From Medicago truncatula (taxonomy: Eukaryota > Streptophyta > Magnoliopsida > Fabales > Fabaceae): DNA of 64,000 nucleotides. The position numbers were made by a program, and so were the translations under genes. Of this stretch, positions 47,505 to 60,628 are shown one piece after another. Below the pieces are notes generated by a model. It ran no database searches. It saw only the letters and a program-made list of their open reading frames with translations, and had not been told where the DNA came from. Location: the NCBI RefSeq assembly GCF_003473485.1, contig NC_053044.1, positions 52,988,091 through 53,052,090 of the forward strand. The letters are read 5' to 3'. Numbering within the stretch: the stretch's first letter is position 1; each line of letters starts with the position of its first letter.

Positions 47505-50328
47505 TATTTGTTTTTGAGCTATGATACGCAAACTATGATTTTTTGCTTGATGGTACATCCAATGCTGCGCGCACACTCTCAATTTATATCTCTTACTGTA
47601 TTAATTTTCATGTTTATCACGACAATGTATATGTTTTTTTAAGATTTAATTGAAAGTTTAAACTAATCGTTACTTTTAGGAATGGAAATCACGTCATGTG
47701 GTTATCAAGTTCACTATTAAAATTAATAATTTCATTTTAAAAACTTGTCGATGAACTTTGTGGAATTTTAACATCCCTTCATTTGACTCTGCCAAGTAAG
47801 TAGTAATCCAAATTTTTGTAGGATATTATAAATTAAGCTAATACTTCCTGAAGAGCACATATATATTTAGTTTCCAATGTGAAATAAGAGTGCGGCGCTG
47901 CACGAGTTTGAAAGGGATTTTGTAGCTTATAAATAAACAAACAAAAGAAATGACCCACCAGGATCTTAATGGAATATGAGAAAGCATGCAAGATCCTGTT
48001 CATGCGTGAGCTCCATTATCGACGGCTAATTAGTGGTATTCTTTTTAGCCAATATTCAATGTATTGTAAAGTTTTTAATCAAGGATTTGAGCTGAGTGAA
48101 AGTGAGTTTTGATTTTAATTTGTGAGTCTGCGCCTGTTTGTTGATTTCAATTTCAGTTTTTCCTTGTCTTTGTAGTTAGTGTTGAGTTTGATTGTCAATT
48201 CTTAAATAAAGAAGGAGGTTAAAAAATAATAGCTATTGAAGAAATCTCACATCATTTAGTGTGATGAAGCAAGGGGAAGACCAATGTTAGATATAAAGAC
48301 CTAAGTTCTTTGTTTTTAGATGCATTAGTCAGTAGCACTTTAACTTATATCTAACTTAGTTTAAATATTTGCTTTGTGATTGTGATAGTGTGGTTGTACC
48401 GGAGCATTGGAGTGAGAGTGAGAGAAGTCTTTGTGTCGTAAAAAATTTCACATAGTAAAATTCTTTGGTTTTATAGACAACGGTCATGATTTTTCACCGA
48501 TTTTAGAATTTTTCACATTATATTCTTATGTTGTGATTATGCTCATTTTTCTTCTTCAGCCCTGTTACTTACTAACCATCAAAGCTTCACAAGGTGTGAG
48601 AACTTCTCTAATATGTCACGCAACTCAATGCTAAGAGCATCTATGATGATAGTAAATTTAAAAAGTCGTTAAATGAGTTCCATGTATACAATAAGACTCA
48701 TCAATATATTTTTTTATAATGAAAGTACTTATTGAGGATTCAATGATTTCAATGGTGGGAAATTAAAAAGAGTCGTTAAATAAGTCTACTGATGTGTTAT
48801 GTGTATTTAGAAAGAAAGAAAAAAATTGAAAAAAATCACATGAATTTGAGATGGCGAGATTTCTTATTTTGATAACAATACCCGTTAGCTATTGATGAAA
48901 TAGAGTTGTTGTTATACAGTTGTACTGATATGTACCTATTTTTCTTCTTCTTTCAATTGGGGTTCTTGATAGATTGAGGTAGTTGTTAAGTAAAAGATTT
49001 TCATTAAAGAAGCTCTTGCTAACGAGGATTGTCGGGACACTCTTTAAGGATTCTAAAATAAAAAAAATTCCACAACAAAGTCAAATGTTTTAATTATCAA
49101 TGTATTAATTATTACACAAAATTTTATAAAAAAATTACTACCATTTAAAGGTCTTACAAAGTCCCTCAAAATAATGTTAATTAATGTCACTTAGGAGTTA
49201 GGACACTCTTTAAGATGGATTGCACTTGTGTGACATTAATGTCAGATGATATTGGTCAATTCAATTGTGACACGTGATAATACAATTTTTTTAAACATAA
49301 AAGATTGTAAGAGAGAAAAAATAGTTGAATTGATTTATATTTCACTATTAAATTAGTCAATATTGTATAACATTCTCGCCTTAATGATACACAAATGAAG
49401 TCCGATTAAGATTTGTTATGAAAATTTGTCCAATGAATACATTGAAATTGTCAAATGATCGGTATGGAAGAGGAGAAAAAGGCAAGAATGTTGGGAACTG
49501 CATGTACTCCCTCCGTCTCAAATTATAAGTAAAAAAAAAAACTCATTTTTTCTGTCCCAAATTATAAGCAAAAAAGACCAACTTTTATCATATTTAATTA
49601 TGTTTTTTCAAAAAATTATCTTTTCCAAAGAAAAATTAAATGTAAAGTGCATTCAATTTGCTCTGTTTTTCATTTTCTCTGTAATCATCTATCAATGAAA
49701 GTTGTTTTTACATAAAACTTATTTCAAAGATGACACAAAAACTATATTACAAACTATTATGTTTTAGTTTTTTTAATAAGTGATTTTTAAAATGCAATCT
49801 CCTTCATGAAAATGTGGGGATTTAGTTCAAGTCAAACACGAATATATGAAACACATGTCGGCACGTGCTTGGTTGAACTTAGCTTCGAGTTCACTTTGAT
49901 TTTCTTACAATGTCAATCACCCAAACATAAAGTTTTTTTGTAAGAATTGTATCAATTTTTTTTGTTTGTTGAAGAAATAGAATTGAATCAAATCCTTGCC
50001 TTAAGAAAACAGTATCAAATTCTAATTCTAATTTTTATTTAACAAACTTCTCAAAAAAAAAAAAAAAATTAATAAATTAATTACTAATTAAGGGATTAAA
50101 AAAAATGAAAAAGAAGGTATGGATTCGGTGGCACAGCAAACACTACACAAAAAGGGAGCAAATACCTCCTCCTCCTCCTCCGCACACAAAAAACAAACCT
50201 TAGCATTCAATTAATTTCATTTCATTCCATCTTAGTCTTATAATGAATACTTTCACCTAGTCACTTTGTGCTGAGAAAAGGAGCATACCTTTATCATACA
50301 TAACCATTCAAAACCTCTTTTTCTGTTC
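47505..50328. other. Intergenic between EG45-like and BT1 genes
   Basis: No gene recognised. A Stowaway-like end occurs at about 49508 (CTCCCTCCGTCTCAAATTAT) with an internal second CTGTCCCAAATTATAAG, which looks like a degraded MITE. The last 170 bases are the BT1 promoter and leader, including a TCC microsatellite near 50165-50180. Confidence 0.5.
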
Positions 50329-53300
50329 ATGGGTAGGAACAAAATCCAACTTTTTGATGACAAAAGAGATGTGTTTTTCTCTGTTTCTAATTTATTTTCT
50401 CAATCTCATGAGTATTACTATTATCCTTGTGGTTTGTTTGCTAGTGTTGGTCAAGTCGGAATAGGTTTTGGTGTTCCACAACCAAACCCTTCTGATTCTA
50501 ATTCCCCTGAAAATGTTGATGACCCTAAATTTCCTTTCAGTGAATTATACGTTAAGTATATTCAATCACTGTTGAAATTCGAGCCTAATGGTGTTACAGG
50601 GAAGGGGGAAGGTGAAGAAGTTGTTAAGGTGAAGAATAAAAATGGTGGGTTTAAGCTCAAGATTAAGATAAGGAATCCTTCTATTAGGAGGTTGTGTAGT
50701 GGAGCAATAGCTGGTGCAATTTCTAGAACCACTGTGGCACCTTTGGAGACTATTAGGACTCATTTGATGGTGGGAAGTAGTGGTCATTCTACTGCTGAGG
50801 TTTTCCAGGATATTATGAAAACTGATGGATGGAAGGGTTTGTTTAGGGGAAATCTTGTTAATGTCATTCGGGTTGCTCCTAGCAAGGCCATTGAGGTAAT
50901 GCATCGTATGCTTTTGTTTTATTTATCCCTTAATGATAGCATTTGATACTTGGTTGTTTTCAATGGTGTTTTGATAATGTTGCTGGATTACATGATTAAA
51001 GATCTGTCCACCATATCGAAAGTCTATGATATACTAACTGCAATTTTGATTAGGGATTATTAATTGGGTAGGGAAGCCATGATATCATATTTTCCAAGAT
51101 TTCAAGGACAGTCACAGCTAGCTTTATATCCCAAATATTCTTATCGTTTTAGAACTTTTTAGAATTGCCAAAATGGATTTAATGCACCAATGCTCGGTAT
51201 AATTTCTGTATTGGGACAAAATTGTGGAGTTAAGCAGGTTTTGCTAGGAACATGTGTGCAATGATATCCACCCTTGTGATCTATCTAGAGCCATGGACAA
51301 ATTGTCATGCTATTTAGAGGAGCAAATAGAACTTTAGATTGGCTAGCTCAGTTCTCTGACTCAAAGGTACTAACTACTAACCAACGGGACTGTCAAATTC
51401 GGCTTGAAGAATTGGCGGGAATAGCTTCTCCGACTTGAGTTTCTGTTTCATTTTCTGGGTCTTTGAACCCTTTCAATGTTGACAAAAAAAAAAAAAAACA
51501 AGTTCTTTTATTAAGAAAGACAAATTGAGTTTTTGAGCATTTGCTGATTTACTATGATATGCAACTGCAAAAGCCATCATTTGCTGATTTTCCTTCAAAC
51601 CTGATTCTGGTATATTGTTTTATAATTCTGTATTAATGGGTTCATTTACGGAGACAACCTCTCTACTTATGTTGGAAGCCCCTTGCACTAGATTACCCTT
51701 CAGCTGTTTTCATCAATAGATCTACTCATTGACAATTTGTGCAATTATTTATTTCATGTCATTGTCTTCTTTCAACTGTTTACTATAATAGTAGTGAGTT
51801 AGTTAGGTCATGTTATACATTTAAATAAAATATAGGGTGGATGCACCTTAGCTGTATGTGTTAGTGACACACTAGCTTTAGATGATATTTTGCATATTTT
51901 GGCCATGGTCCTTCCTCTTTGAATGCTCTCCGTGACAGATAGTTGGTTTTATTGCTTTGAGAATTCAATTACTTCTTAAGTTTTATTTCCATGCCTTACA
52001 TTTCCCTGGCCCTCTTTTAATTCTTTAGTGGTTTTAGGGCTTAAGTTTCTTAGATTTATATTGCTAGAGAACTTTCATATGATAGTGTTTTGTTCTTGTT
52101 TCTTGTTTTTTAGGTGGGGGTCTTAAATATATAAATGGCCCATCAGGTAAGTCAATGAGCAAGTATGTCTCTTTTAGTCTGTGCTTCAAATTTTCTGCAC
52201 GTTAACTTGCTAATTAAATTTATAATAGTCAGCCAATGAGAAAAGCATTAATTATCTACTCTGGCAATAATAAATGAATTTGTAGTCTACATCGTAGTTA
52301 TTCTTTATCTCAATTTACTTTCGCCTATTTCTACAGCTATTTGCTTATGATACGGTAAACAAGAACCTATCCGCAAAGCCTGGAGAGCAGTCCAAACTCT
52401 CAGTTCCTGCATCGTTGATTGCAGGTGCCTGTGCTGGAGTCAGTTCAACTATATGCACGTATCCGCTTGAACTACTCAAGACTAGACTAACTATCCAGGT
52501 ATGTATATATAATGAATCTGTTTGGATTGACTTATTTGAACCTATCTGCTGACATAACTTGTGAGACTTTATGGAAGAGTTTCAAGAAACAGTTTATGAC
52601 ATATCCATAAGTTGTTTTCAGTTTATTTCTTTAATCTCTCCAAGATAGCTTATATGAAAACAGTTTGACTTTATTTTATCTTTTGTTATAGAAATAGCTT
52701 ATAGTAAGCACTTATATGGTACTTTAAAATAAAGTATTTATGCTAGAAGCGCTTAATTAAACTGTTTATCCAAACAAGGCCTATATACATAAGTTTGCTT
52801 TTCCATATTAATGTTTTAGCATCGTATTTGAAAATAGAAGGTGAAACTTAAGCTTGACTAGTGATATTGCAGAGAGGTGTTTACAATGGTCTCCTTGACG
52901 CTTTCGTGAAAATAATTAAAGAAGAGGGCCCTGCAGAACTTTACAGAGGCCTGACACCTAGTCTTATTGGAGTTATTCCATATTCGGCTACCAATTACTT
53001 TGCCTACGACACTCTGCGGAAAGCATACCGGAAAATTTTCAAACAAGAGAAGATCGGCAACTTTGAAACCCTTTTGATTGGTTCAGCGGCTGGTGCTATT
53101 TCAAGTACTGCAACTTTTCCACTTGAGGTGGCTCGCAAGCATATGCAAGTTGGAGCTCTCAGTGGAAGACAGGTCTACAAAAATGTGGTTCATGCCCTTG
53201 TTAGCATACTAGAACAAGAAGGGATCCAGGGTCTATATAGAGGGCTTGGACCTAGTTGCATGAAGTTAGTGCCAGCCGCTGGAATCTCTTTCATGTGTTA

Positions 53301-53346
53301 CGAAGCATGCAAGAAGATATTGATAGATAATGACGAGGAGGAATAG
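50329..53346 (+). CDS. BT1: BRITTLE1-type adenine nucleotide carrier (SHS1/BT1)
   Basis: A mitochondrial-carrier-family protein of the BT1 group, which moves adenine nucleotides across plastid and/or mitochondrial membranes. The three coding exons are 50329-50895, 52337-52498 and 52873-53346, encoding 400 residues; Arabidopsis SHS1/BT1 has about 392. The long N-terminus with VGQVGIGFGVPQPNP is typical of BT1. Three carrier repeats carry the signature P-x-[DE]-x-x-[KR]: PLETIR, PLELLK and PLEVAR. Each is followed by a segment such as GWKGLFRGN, GPAELYRGL or GIQGLYRGL. The tail is acidic (IDNDEEE). It sits between the TPT transporter and CESA1, as in Arabidopsis chromosome 4. Intron 1 (1.4 kb) has a poly(A)-ended retroposed-looking segment near 51230-51500, and intron 2 contains a MITE. 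Confidence 0.94.
52515..52785. mobile_element. MITE with CTGTTTGGAT ends in BT1 intron 2
   Basis: It begins CTGTTTGGATTGACTTATTT and ends TTTATCCAAACAAGGCCT. The interior (ataagttgttttcag, gactttattttatcttttgtt) is shared with the intronic copy at 12240-12470. Confidence 0.6.
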
Positions 53347-54620
53347 GCTGAGTCAATTGTTTTTGTTTCCACCAATGCCAAGTTGCGGAACTGCTGCATA
53401 CTTTTTTGATACATTCGTCATTTGGTTAACTTATTTTTGGTTTCTCTTGTTTTACTGGATTTTTTTTCAACCCCTCTGAGAATGGAATGTTGGTTTTTTG
53501 TTTATTTATGTTGCTGCCAGGCTTTTCATTGTGTCTTGGCTATACATCTTCAAGTTCAAAATCTACTTTGTAATCCTGTTCTTTTTGGAAATTGACGGTA
53601 GACTACTCACCAATCATATTTTATGAAGTTGATTTTTGTTGAGCAAGGTATTTCCAATTTTTCTCTCTAGATTATTGTACAAGTTCATAAATACACATGA
53701 GAAGATAGATTTAAGTATGAAATTTGTTGTTAAGAGCCCGACGTTGCCCACAGGGCACCCAAAATATCAAAAACGCACCTTTTATACTGTTCAGAAGTTA
53801 TTTCCGATCCCTTTTGAAGATATCTTCTGCTCATTAATTTTCGCAAGTTATGTCCTGATCTGTCGTGTGTGTGTGTGTGTGTGTTTTGACACAGATTTGG
53901 TAACTAAGAAAAGGTAAAAAACTGTTCAAAGAGTGGTTTTGTCGTTGGAGTAATTCTCTCACAAATTGTGTCTTTTTTCTGATAATCATCAACACAATTG
54001 TTTCAATATTCTTTTCATATCTGTATTTACTAGCAAATTTTTTGCAAGTGTTCTGCTGTTTGTTAAAAAAAATTGTGAAAGCTTCTAAAGAAACAGTTTT
54101 TTCTTTGAATAAATACATTTAGAAACAAGATTTATTTACAGTATTATAGGTGTCTTTTTCCACTAAAAACAAGATAAAAATTGATATTTAAATGACAAAG
54201 GAGTCCATGATAAGGTTCTGAAAGATGAGAAAGAGACATTCATGCAAATTAAAACATTAATCTTTGTCACCAACACAACTCTGATCATCAAGACATTATA
54301 TCAAAATGTTCATCACATGCGAGACAACACTAGCTCACAATAGAAAAAACCACCAATCATCACAATGCACCTTGTTTGCTTTAACTATATTCTTGTCATA
54401 AACAAATTTTACATTACGTGGACAAAAGAATTTAAACTTGTAAATAAATAAACAATAGAAACAAGAATGCTATGCAGGTTTATAACTTAATCCCCGTCCT
54501 ATTTTTCATGCATTAATAGGACAAACTCCATGCTGAATTCTTGTTTATATACACTAGAGCAACCTTGATGTCTCTAAATCAAAAAGGAGATAATAAAACA
54601 AAATGAATCTTCAAGATAAA
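53347..54620. other. BT1-CESA1 tail-to-tail spacer
   Basis: The convergent genes BT1 (+) and CESA1 (-) leave 1.27 kb for their 3' ends. A TG microsatellite lies at 53864-53884. No other gene is seen. Confidence 0.6.
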
Positions 54621-57600
54621 CTAGCAGTTGATACCACACTGACTATTGGATGATGATTTGTTGGGATCAGAGATGAAGGGGTCAATCCTCACCCACAACA
54701 AAGAGAATATAGAAGCAAGGAGAACGGCCCAGACAATAACAATAGTTGGTGTGCGATTCGATTTCCCCAAAAGACCCTTCAAGAAAGGGTATAAATGAGC
54801 AATGACCCATATAGCAAAGAAGAGCTTTCCAAATAGTGGACCCCAAGATTGGTAACCACTGTTTATGGCAAAAGACACACCAGCCACAATACCTATCAAA
54901 TTCACAATAAGTACTGTTGTAGGAGGGATAAGAAGTGATGTCCATTTGAACACGTATAGCTCGGCAAAGTCCCCGTCTTCGTCATTTGCCTTTGATGTAA
55001 CGGTAAAATTTGTGTCAATCCCTGCAAGCACTTTGAGAAGCCCTTGGAACACGGCGAAAAGATGTGCAGATGTTCCACCGATAACCCAAAACTGCTCGTT
55101 TCTCCACCAGTCTTCTATACCAACACCACTCCACCTAAGCTCCAGAATTGAAGTAGTGAAAATGGAGGTAAAGAGGAGAATAAACCACATGCTTGCAAAG
55201 TTACTTATCTGCATAAGATTAACAAAATGTCAAGATCCAGAATCAGTAGTTAGAAGGTTAACAGCCAGAAATGAGAGAAGAAATCATTTACCTCGGGAAT
55301 AATAAATTTGTTTGTGAGAAGACAAAATGCAGGAAGCACACAGTACGCAAGCAATGGGATTGAGGTAAAGGGGTAGATAATTGTGTTGATATAAGCCAGC
55401 CTCATGAGAGGCCTCATCCTTCCATTGTAGCCATACCATAAAGGACAATGCCTGCTAAGGAAGATCTCTATTGAACCCAAGGCCCACCGAAGCACCTGAT
55501 TGAGACGGTCTGAAAGATTGATGGGAGCAGAACCCTTAAATGCTGGACGAGGTGGCATGCAATAGACGGAAATCCAACCACGTGCATGCATCTTAAACCC
55601 AGTCAGGATATCTTCAGTCACAGAACCATAGATCCATCCAATCTGGGGAAGTCAGAAAATGTTGATTAATAGCTAAACAAGCTACTCATCAGTTTAACGT
55701 AGAGTTTAATTTTGATACATTGTGGGTGTTAAAAAGTTTTATGCTGTCAGCAAATCAGAACCAATATCTAGGAGACTTTAGAAGTAGTTAAGATTAGAGT
55801 CAAAAAAATCTAATGATCTGATGATTTTGATTGATTGAACGTGTCAATATTCTCTAGACAGACAGTGTATATGAATTGAATAATTTCTTTATACCAAAGG
55901 ACGAGAATTAAAAAACACAACGTAAATACACATGCTCACCTCTTTGCCCCATTCTGTCTTGTCTTCATAACCACAGCTGATAACATGGATTGCTTCCTTA
56001 AGAAGAGTTGTAGAATTGGTTGAAGGTGGAAGGCCACCTTGCTCCATGAATGTGGCAGCAATAAAAACTGGAGACTGTCCGAAACGCTTCTCCAAGCTCT
56101 TCTGAGACATTAGTAGTGACCTTTCATCATCATAACCTGCCAAAAGACATTGTGATATCATTTTTTTAGACAAATCTAAGGATGTCTACAACCAGGTTAC
56201 AGCAAACAACTTTCTTGCATGAAGTAAACATTTTAAATTCTGAACACATGAAAAACCGTATATGAGGGAGTTAAATGAGATATGTTTTCATAAAAGCTTA
56301 CCTTCGACACCCTCCTCTATATCCTCCATATTAAATATAGGAATGGTGGATTCAGTTCTTTTAACTCCCCTCTTCTTGTCACCGTACTTCTTATTCCCAC
56401 CCTTTCCTTTCTTTCTAGAACCCCAACAACTCTTAACAATAATGTTAGGTTCGAGATCTTCCTCAGTCAAAACAGGATCATAACCATACAAAGCTTGCCT
56501 ATTGAAACAGCAACCAGTTCCCACATAGACAGGGCCCTGAATACCATCCTGGCCTTTCAAGTTGATCTGGCAGATGAAGTTTTTCAAGTTTAGCGAAAGC
56601 AGTTGGAGTGTAATGCAAGGAAATAAAATATTTCTTTCTTTTGAAAGGGCCAAAAGAAAATAATTTTTTAATTACAAATTGGCAATATTACAAAAGAATA
56701 ATGAAGACCTACATCGAAGAAGACAATATTGCGATTGGCATATCGATCGTGCAAATCAATGCCATCAAATCTCTGCGGAAATTGAACATAGCATGTCTTC
56801 TTTCCGTAAGCAGGATCCATCATGAAACACATAGCCTCCTTAAGAGCTTTGCTATTATTGAAATAATGATCACAATCGACATTCAAAAGATATGCACCGT
56901 TGGTCAAGACAGCAGAAACTCGAATCTACATCACACAAGATAAACCAAGGTTAGATATGTTCGAAACCTATCTTTCTGATAAATAAAAAGCACAGCCATC
57001 GTTTGATCGACTAGCACAATCATTCACATCCTAAAGAAGCTTTAGAAATTTGTTAAACATTGCCTATAATTGTACTGTGTTGACTCACAGCACCACTTGG
57101 CAGGTTATTTTTCATATAAATTCAGCTTTCTGACATAATCTTTCAATGAGAACAAAACAAAACACGGGACAGGACACAGCCATTAAAAGGAAAATAAACC
57201 AGACAACGCCATGGAACACATAATATAAGAAGTTTCAATAGGACAAACCAAAGCATTCATAGCTCCAGCCTTCTTGTGATGTTGGAAGCCTGGTCGCTTT
57301 TCACGAGACACATAAACAAGCCTGGGAAGTTCATTGCCATCTGTATCAAGCCCTCCACTATGACCTAAAAACACCTGCATACCACAAAATAATATAACTA
57401 AACTGAAAATAACAATAATGGTGGCGGTTCTGCGGATTGTGGAGAAAATCGTAATACCTGAATCATTCCAGGATGATCCCTGGGATTATTTCCAGGCCAA
57501 GGAGTTCCATCCTGCATTGTCCAACCTTCCTCTGGCATCTTCTGAGCTTTGGCCACATAGGCATTGATCCTTACTTTGAATTCTTCATATTGTCTCTGTT

Positions 57601-60600
57601 AAGCACAAATATCCATATTTAATATTTCTACATGTCTAGAAATAAATATTGAACTGGAAATGGAAACATGATGCTTCAAAAACAACCTTCATTGCTCGTC
57701 GCTCCTTAACAAAAGAGGGTTGAACCTTGTCCTTTAAGTAATCAATCTTCTGAAGAAAATAAAATTCAGGTGCTCTTGGCTCAATACTGTGTTTTTTGCA
57801 AAAGGGCACCCACATCTTTGCAAACTCGGCTGTTTCAGATAAGGCTTCAAAACTCAACATAGCTGAACCATCATCAGATACATAGCAAGAAACCTTGTCG
57901 ACAGGGTAATCAACGGCAAGTATAGACAAAACAGTGTTTGCAGTTACAATAGGTGGCTCTTTGAGAGGGTCCACTGTACTGACAAATACGTCAACAGGAG
58001 CCAACTGTGATGGCTCTCCATCACGATCATATCTACACAAGACAAACTAAGATTAGTGGAACAGAAAATGTCGCATCATGGCTAAACCAAGCCAAGTCCA
58101 ACAGTAAAGGAAACATAGCAATCCAAACCTTATGGCAAGCCTCTCCAGATAAGTCTCACGGTTAATGGGAGACCATTTTGGAAACTGATCCAAAATCCAG
58201 GAAAATGCAAACCAAATCTCACAGATAACTGAAGTCAACCACAGTGGGTAAGCATCTTTTACCGGGTGAGTTACACGATATTGCAAGAAGAAACCAAGAA
58301 CTATCAGCCGGAACACGATGACAACACGATAAGGGGTCAGCTGAGATGAAGAAATAGGTACAATCCGACTCATAGGTTGTCGAGCATCATCAACCCTGTC
58401 AAAAACAGAAACAAAGGGCCATTTTAACTTGAAATGAAATTCAATCCGAGTAAATATTTAAAGTAAACTCAACAGAAATTTCGTAAGCACAACACCCAAA
58501 ACAAGTCATAATGAGAAACATACATAACATTAGGTTTGCTAAAATTCAAACATAACACAACCAAAAGTCCACCCAAAAAAAAAATACTCCAAGCCTACAC
58601 TCTAGATAAAATCCCTAACATCTTCAACCCTTTCCTCCCATAACATTAACATCTCCATCTTCATTAATCTCCTCCATCCAACTTTCTCCATCATCTACAG
58701 GTACAGCTGAGGATGCCCTACTACCACCTCAGTATGCAAATAGATGACCAGAGTCACATCATGACCCAAAAAATGTCCCTTTTGGTTAAAAAATCCCATT
58801 CTCAATCTGATCTTATTAATTGTGATTTCAAATGTGATCCAACTCTTGAAGAGGTAACAAGATCAATACACTCTATTGCTTAGATAGCAGTCTTGACAAC
58901 CATGAGAAGGAGGATAAAAATTGCTTTGAACACTTTCCGTAGAAAAATAAATTGAGCCTCTAGCATAAACAAACAATGAATGCTCTCTGATACCTCACAC
59001 ATATGATTAGCTGTTCATTAAACATCAAGCCAAACAGAATAAGTGGCTTACATTTGAAGTTCTTCTCCATTAGAACCAGTCCCTTCAATATCTCCTCCTC
59101 CGCTTTTCCCATCAGCATATCTACCGGTCATCTGTACCATATTTTTCTCGTGCTTCAGCTTCCAACCTTCAACCCTTTCCTTCCAGTCAACGTTTCCCAA
59201 ACCATATGAGTTTAAGTCCTTTGATGGATCCACAATTCTCACCGGAACTGTAATATCAAATATACAGTCAATTGTAAAATCACAATAATCTAACAACTAA
59301 ATAGCACAAATTCAAGTTACACTATACCTGGTTGCCTTGGATCGATATAGGGAAGTGAGTGAGCTTTCTCAGATGGGCCCAAAGGACCAGAAGTAGTTCG
59401 GACAGATTGATTATCAGGTGTAGGGATCTCGCCAGACATCTGTCAATACTAATTGTCAGTGAAAGATAAATAAAAAATGTATGCACAATTTCATGTAATG
59501 CACAGTAAAATATACTCCTAGACAGGAACATAAAAAACATGAAATACATAGAATAAAGAAAAAGTTCATATGCCCCTGGGAGCTTAGCTGAATTGGTAGG
59601 GACATTGCATTATATATGCAAGGATTGGGGTTTGAACCTTGGATACCCCACTTGTTCACCTTAAGAGGTGAATTTCTAGTTACTCGGCTACTTGACCAAA
59701 AAAAAAAAAAAAAAGTTCATCTTAACACTTTTTTATGGTTGTTATTCACTACATCTCAAGGATATAAAAAATAAAGACAATATGCAGACAAAATCTAAAG
59801 TAAGATTCAGAAATGTAAACATGTTTAGAAAGCCTAAAACAGTTAATAGAATCAAAGGATTACAGTTTGGCCATTGGTGAGAAGAGGAGGTTGCTGATAT
59901 TCGCGTCTAGAAGATGAAGCTGATCTGTCTGAATCATCCCACTGTCTCCTTGACTTATTATTATTATTATTTCCTTGTCGATAATTGAACTCGTTCTCGA
60001 TATCATCAACATCGTCTTCTTCATCGTCTCCATCCACTCTAGGACTCCCTGATCCAGATTCATCATTTAAAATCAAAATCAAGACACATAATAATAGATC
60101 AGACACATTAAAAGTAACTAACAAACTAATTAACCAACCTCTGAGCCTTTTGTATCTAGTTTTGCATTGAGGACAAGATTTATTGCCTTCTTTTCGCTCA
60201 TATTCATAACAATCTCGACAAACAGGGTAACCACATTCATTACAAGCCACAAACACATCACCGGTGGGTGTTGTTCCAACATCCTCACCACATATATGAC
60301 AGACTTGTCCATTCAAATTCTTCAATGGTTTCGGCTGTAAGATATCATAAACAATTTTACATTAAAATTATAAACTTATATATTATGATATCTGAATTAT
60401 AACATGAATCAATCAATTTCTGATAAAAAAAAAAAAAAAAAAGTTGAAGATAAAATTGATAGCAATCTCGAACCAACCAGATCTGATCTAAAGTTGTAAG
60501 TAAGAAAAAATCAGTAGAATGAAATGAGAAAGTAAGAAACTAACCCCGCTGTCGGCAGAATCGTGACGAATACGAACAAGCTCGTTACGATTGTGGGAGC

Positions 60601-60628
60601 CAGCAACCATGCCGGAAGAGGCTTCCAT
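54621..60628 (-). CDS. CESA1: Cellulose synthase catalytic subunit, CESA1 (primary wall)
   Basis: It makes beta-1,4-glucan from UDP-glucose in the plasma-membrane rosette, with CESA3 and CESA6-class partners. The 14 coding exons are 60628-60545, 60334-60139, 60048-59864, 59439-59328, 59247-59052, 58395-58129, 58032-57687, 57595-57458, 57374-57249, 56925-56713, 56566-56302, 56136-55940, 55642-55292 and 55208-54621. All are GT-AG, and they sum to 1087 residues; Arabidopsis CESA1 has about 1081. A RING-type zinc finger C40-C85 is followed by an acidic variable region, two transmembrane helices, the glycosyltransferase-2 core with DD (400-401), DCD (567-569), TED (784-786) and QVLRW (824-828), then six C-terminal helices. 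[18 protein letters not shown] is the CESA1-class N-terminus. The C-terminus ends QCGINC, unlike Arabidopsis CESA1 as remembered. Intron 3 holds a SINE. No disruption is seen. Confidence 0.97.
59570..59709 (+). mobile_element. SINE with target duplication in CESA1 intron 3
   Basis: A tRNA-like start GGGAGCTTAGCTGAATTGG, a B-box region GGGGTTTGAACC and a poly(A) tail of about 17. It is flanked by 11-bp direct repeats AAAAAGTTCAT (59559-59569 and 59710-59720). It lies antisense to CESA1. Confidence 0.85.

Noticed and set aside
51230-51500. Possible extra exon in BT1 intron 1
   Set aside because: It has short open stretches, but it ends in a poly(A) run and would break the carrier fold. More likely a retroposed fragment.
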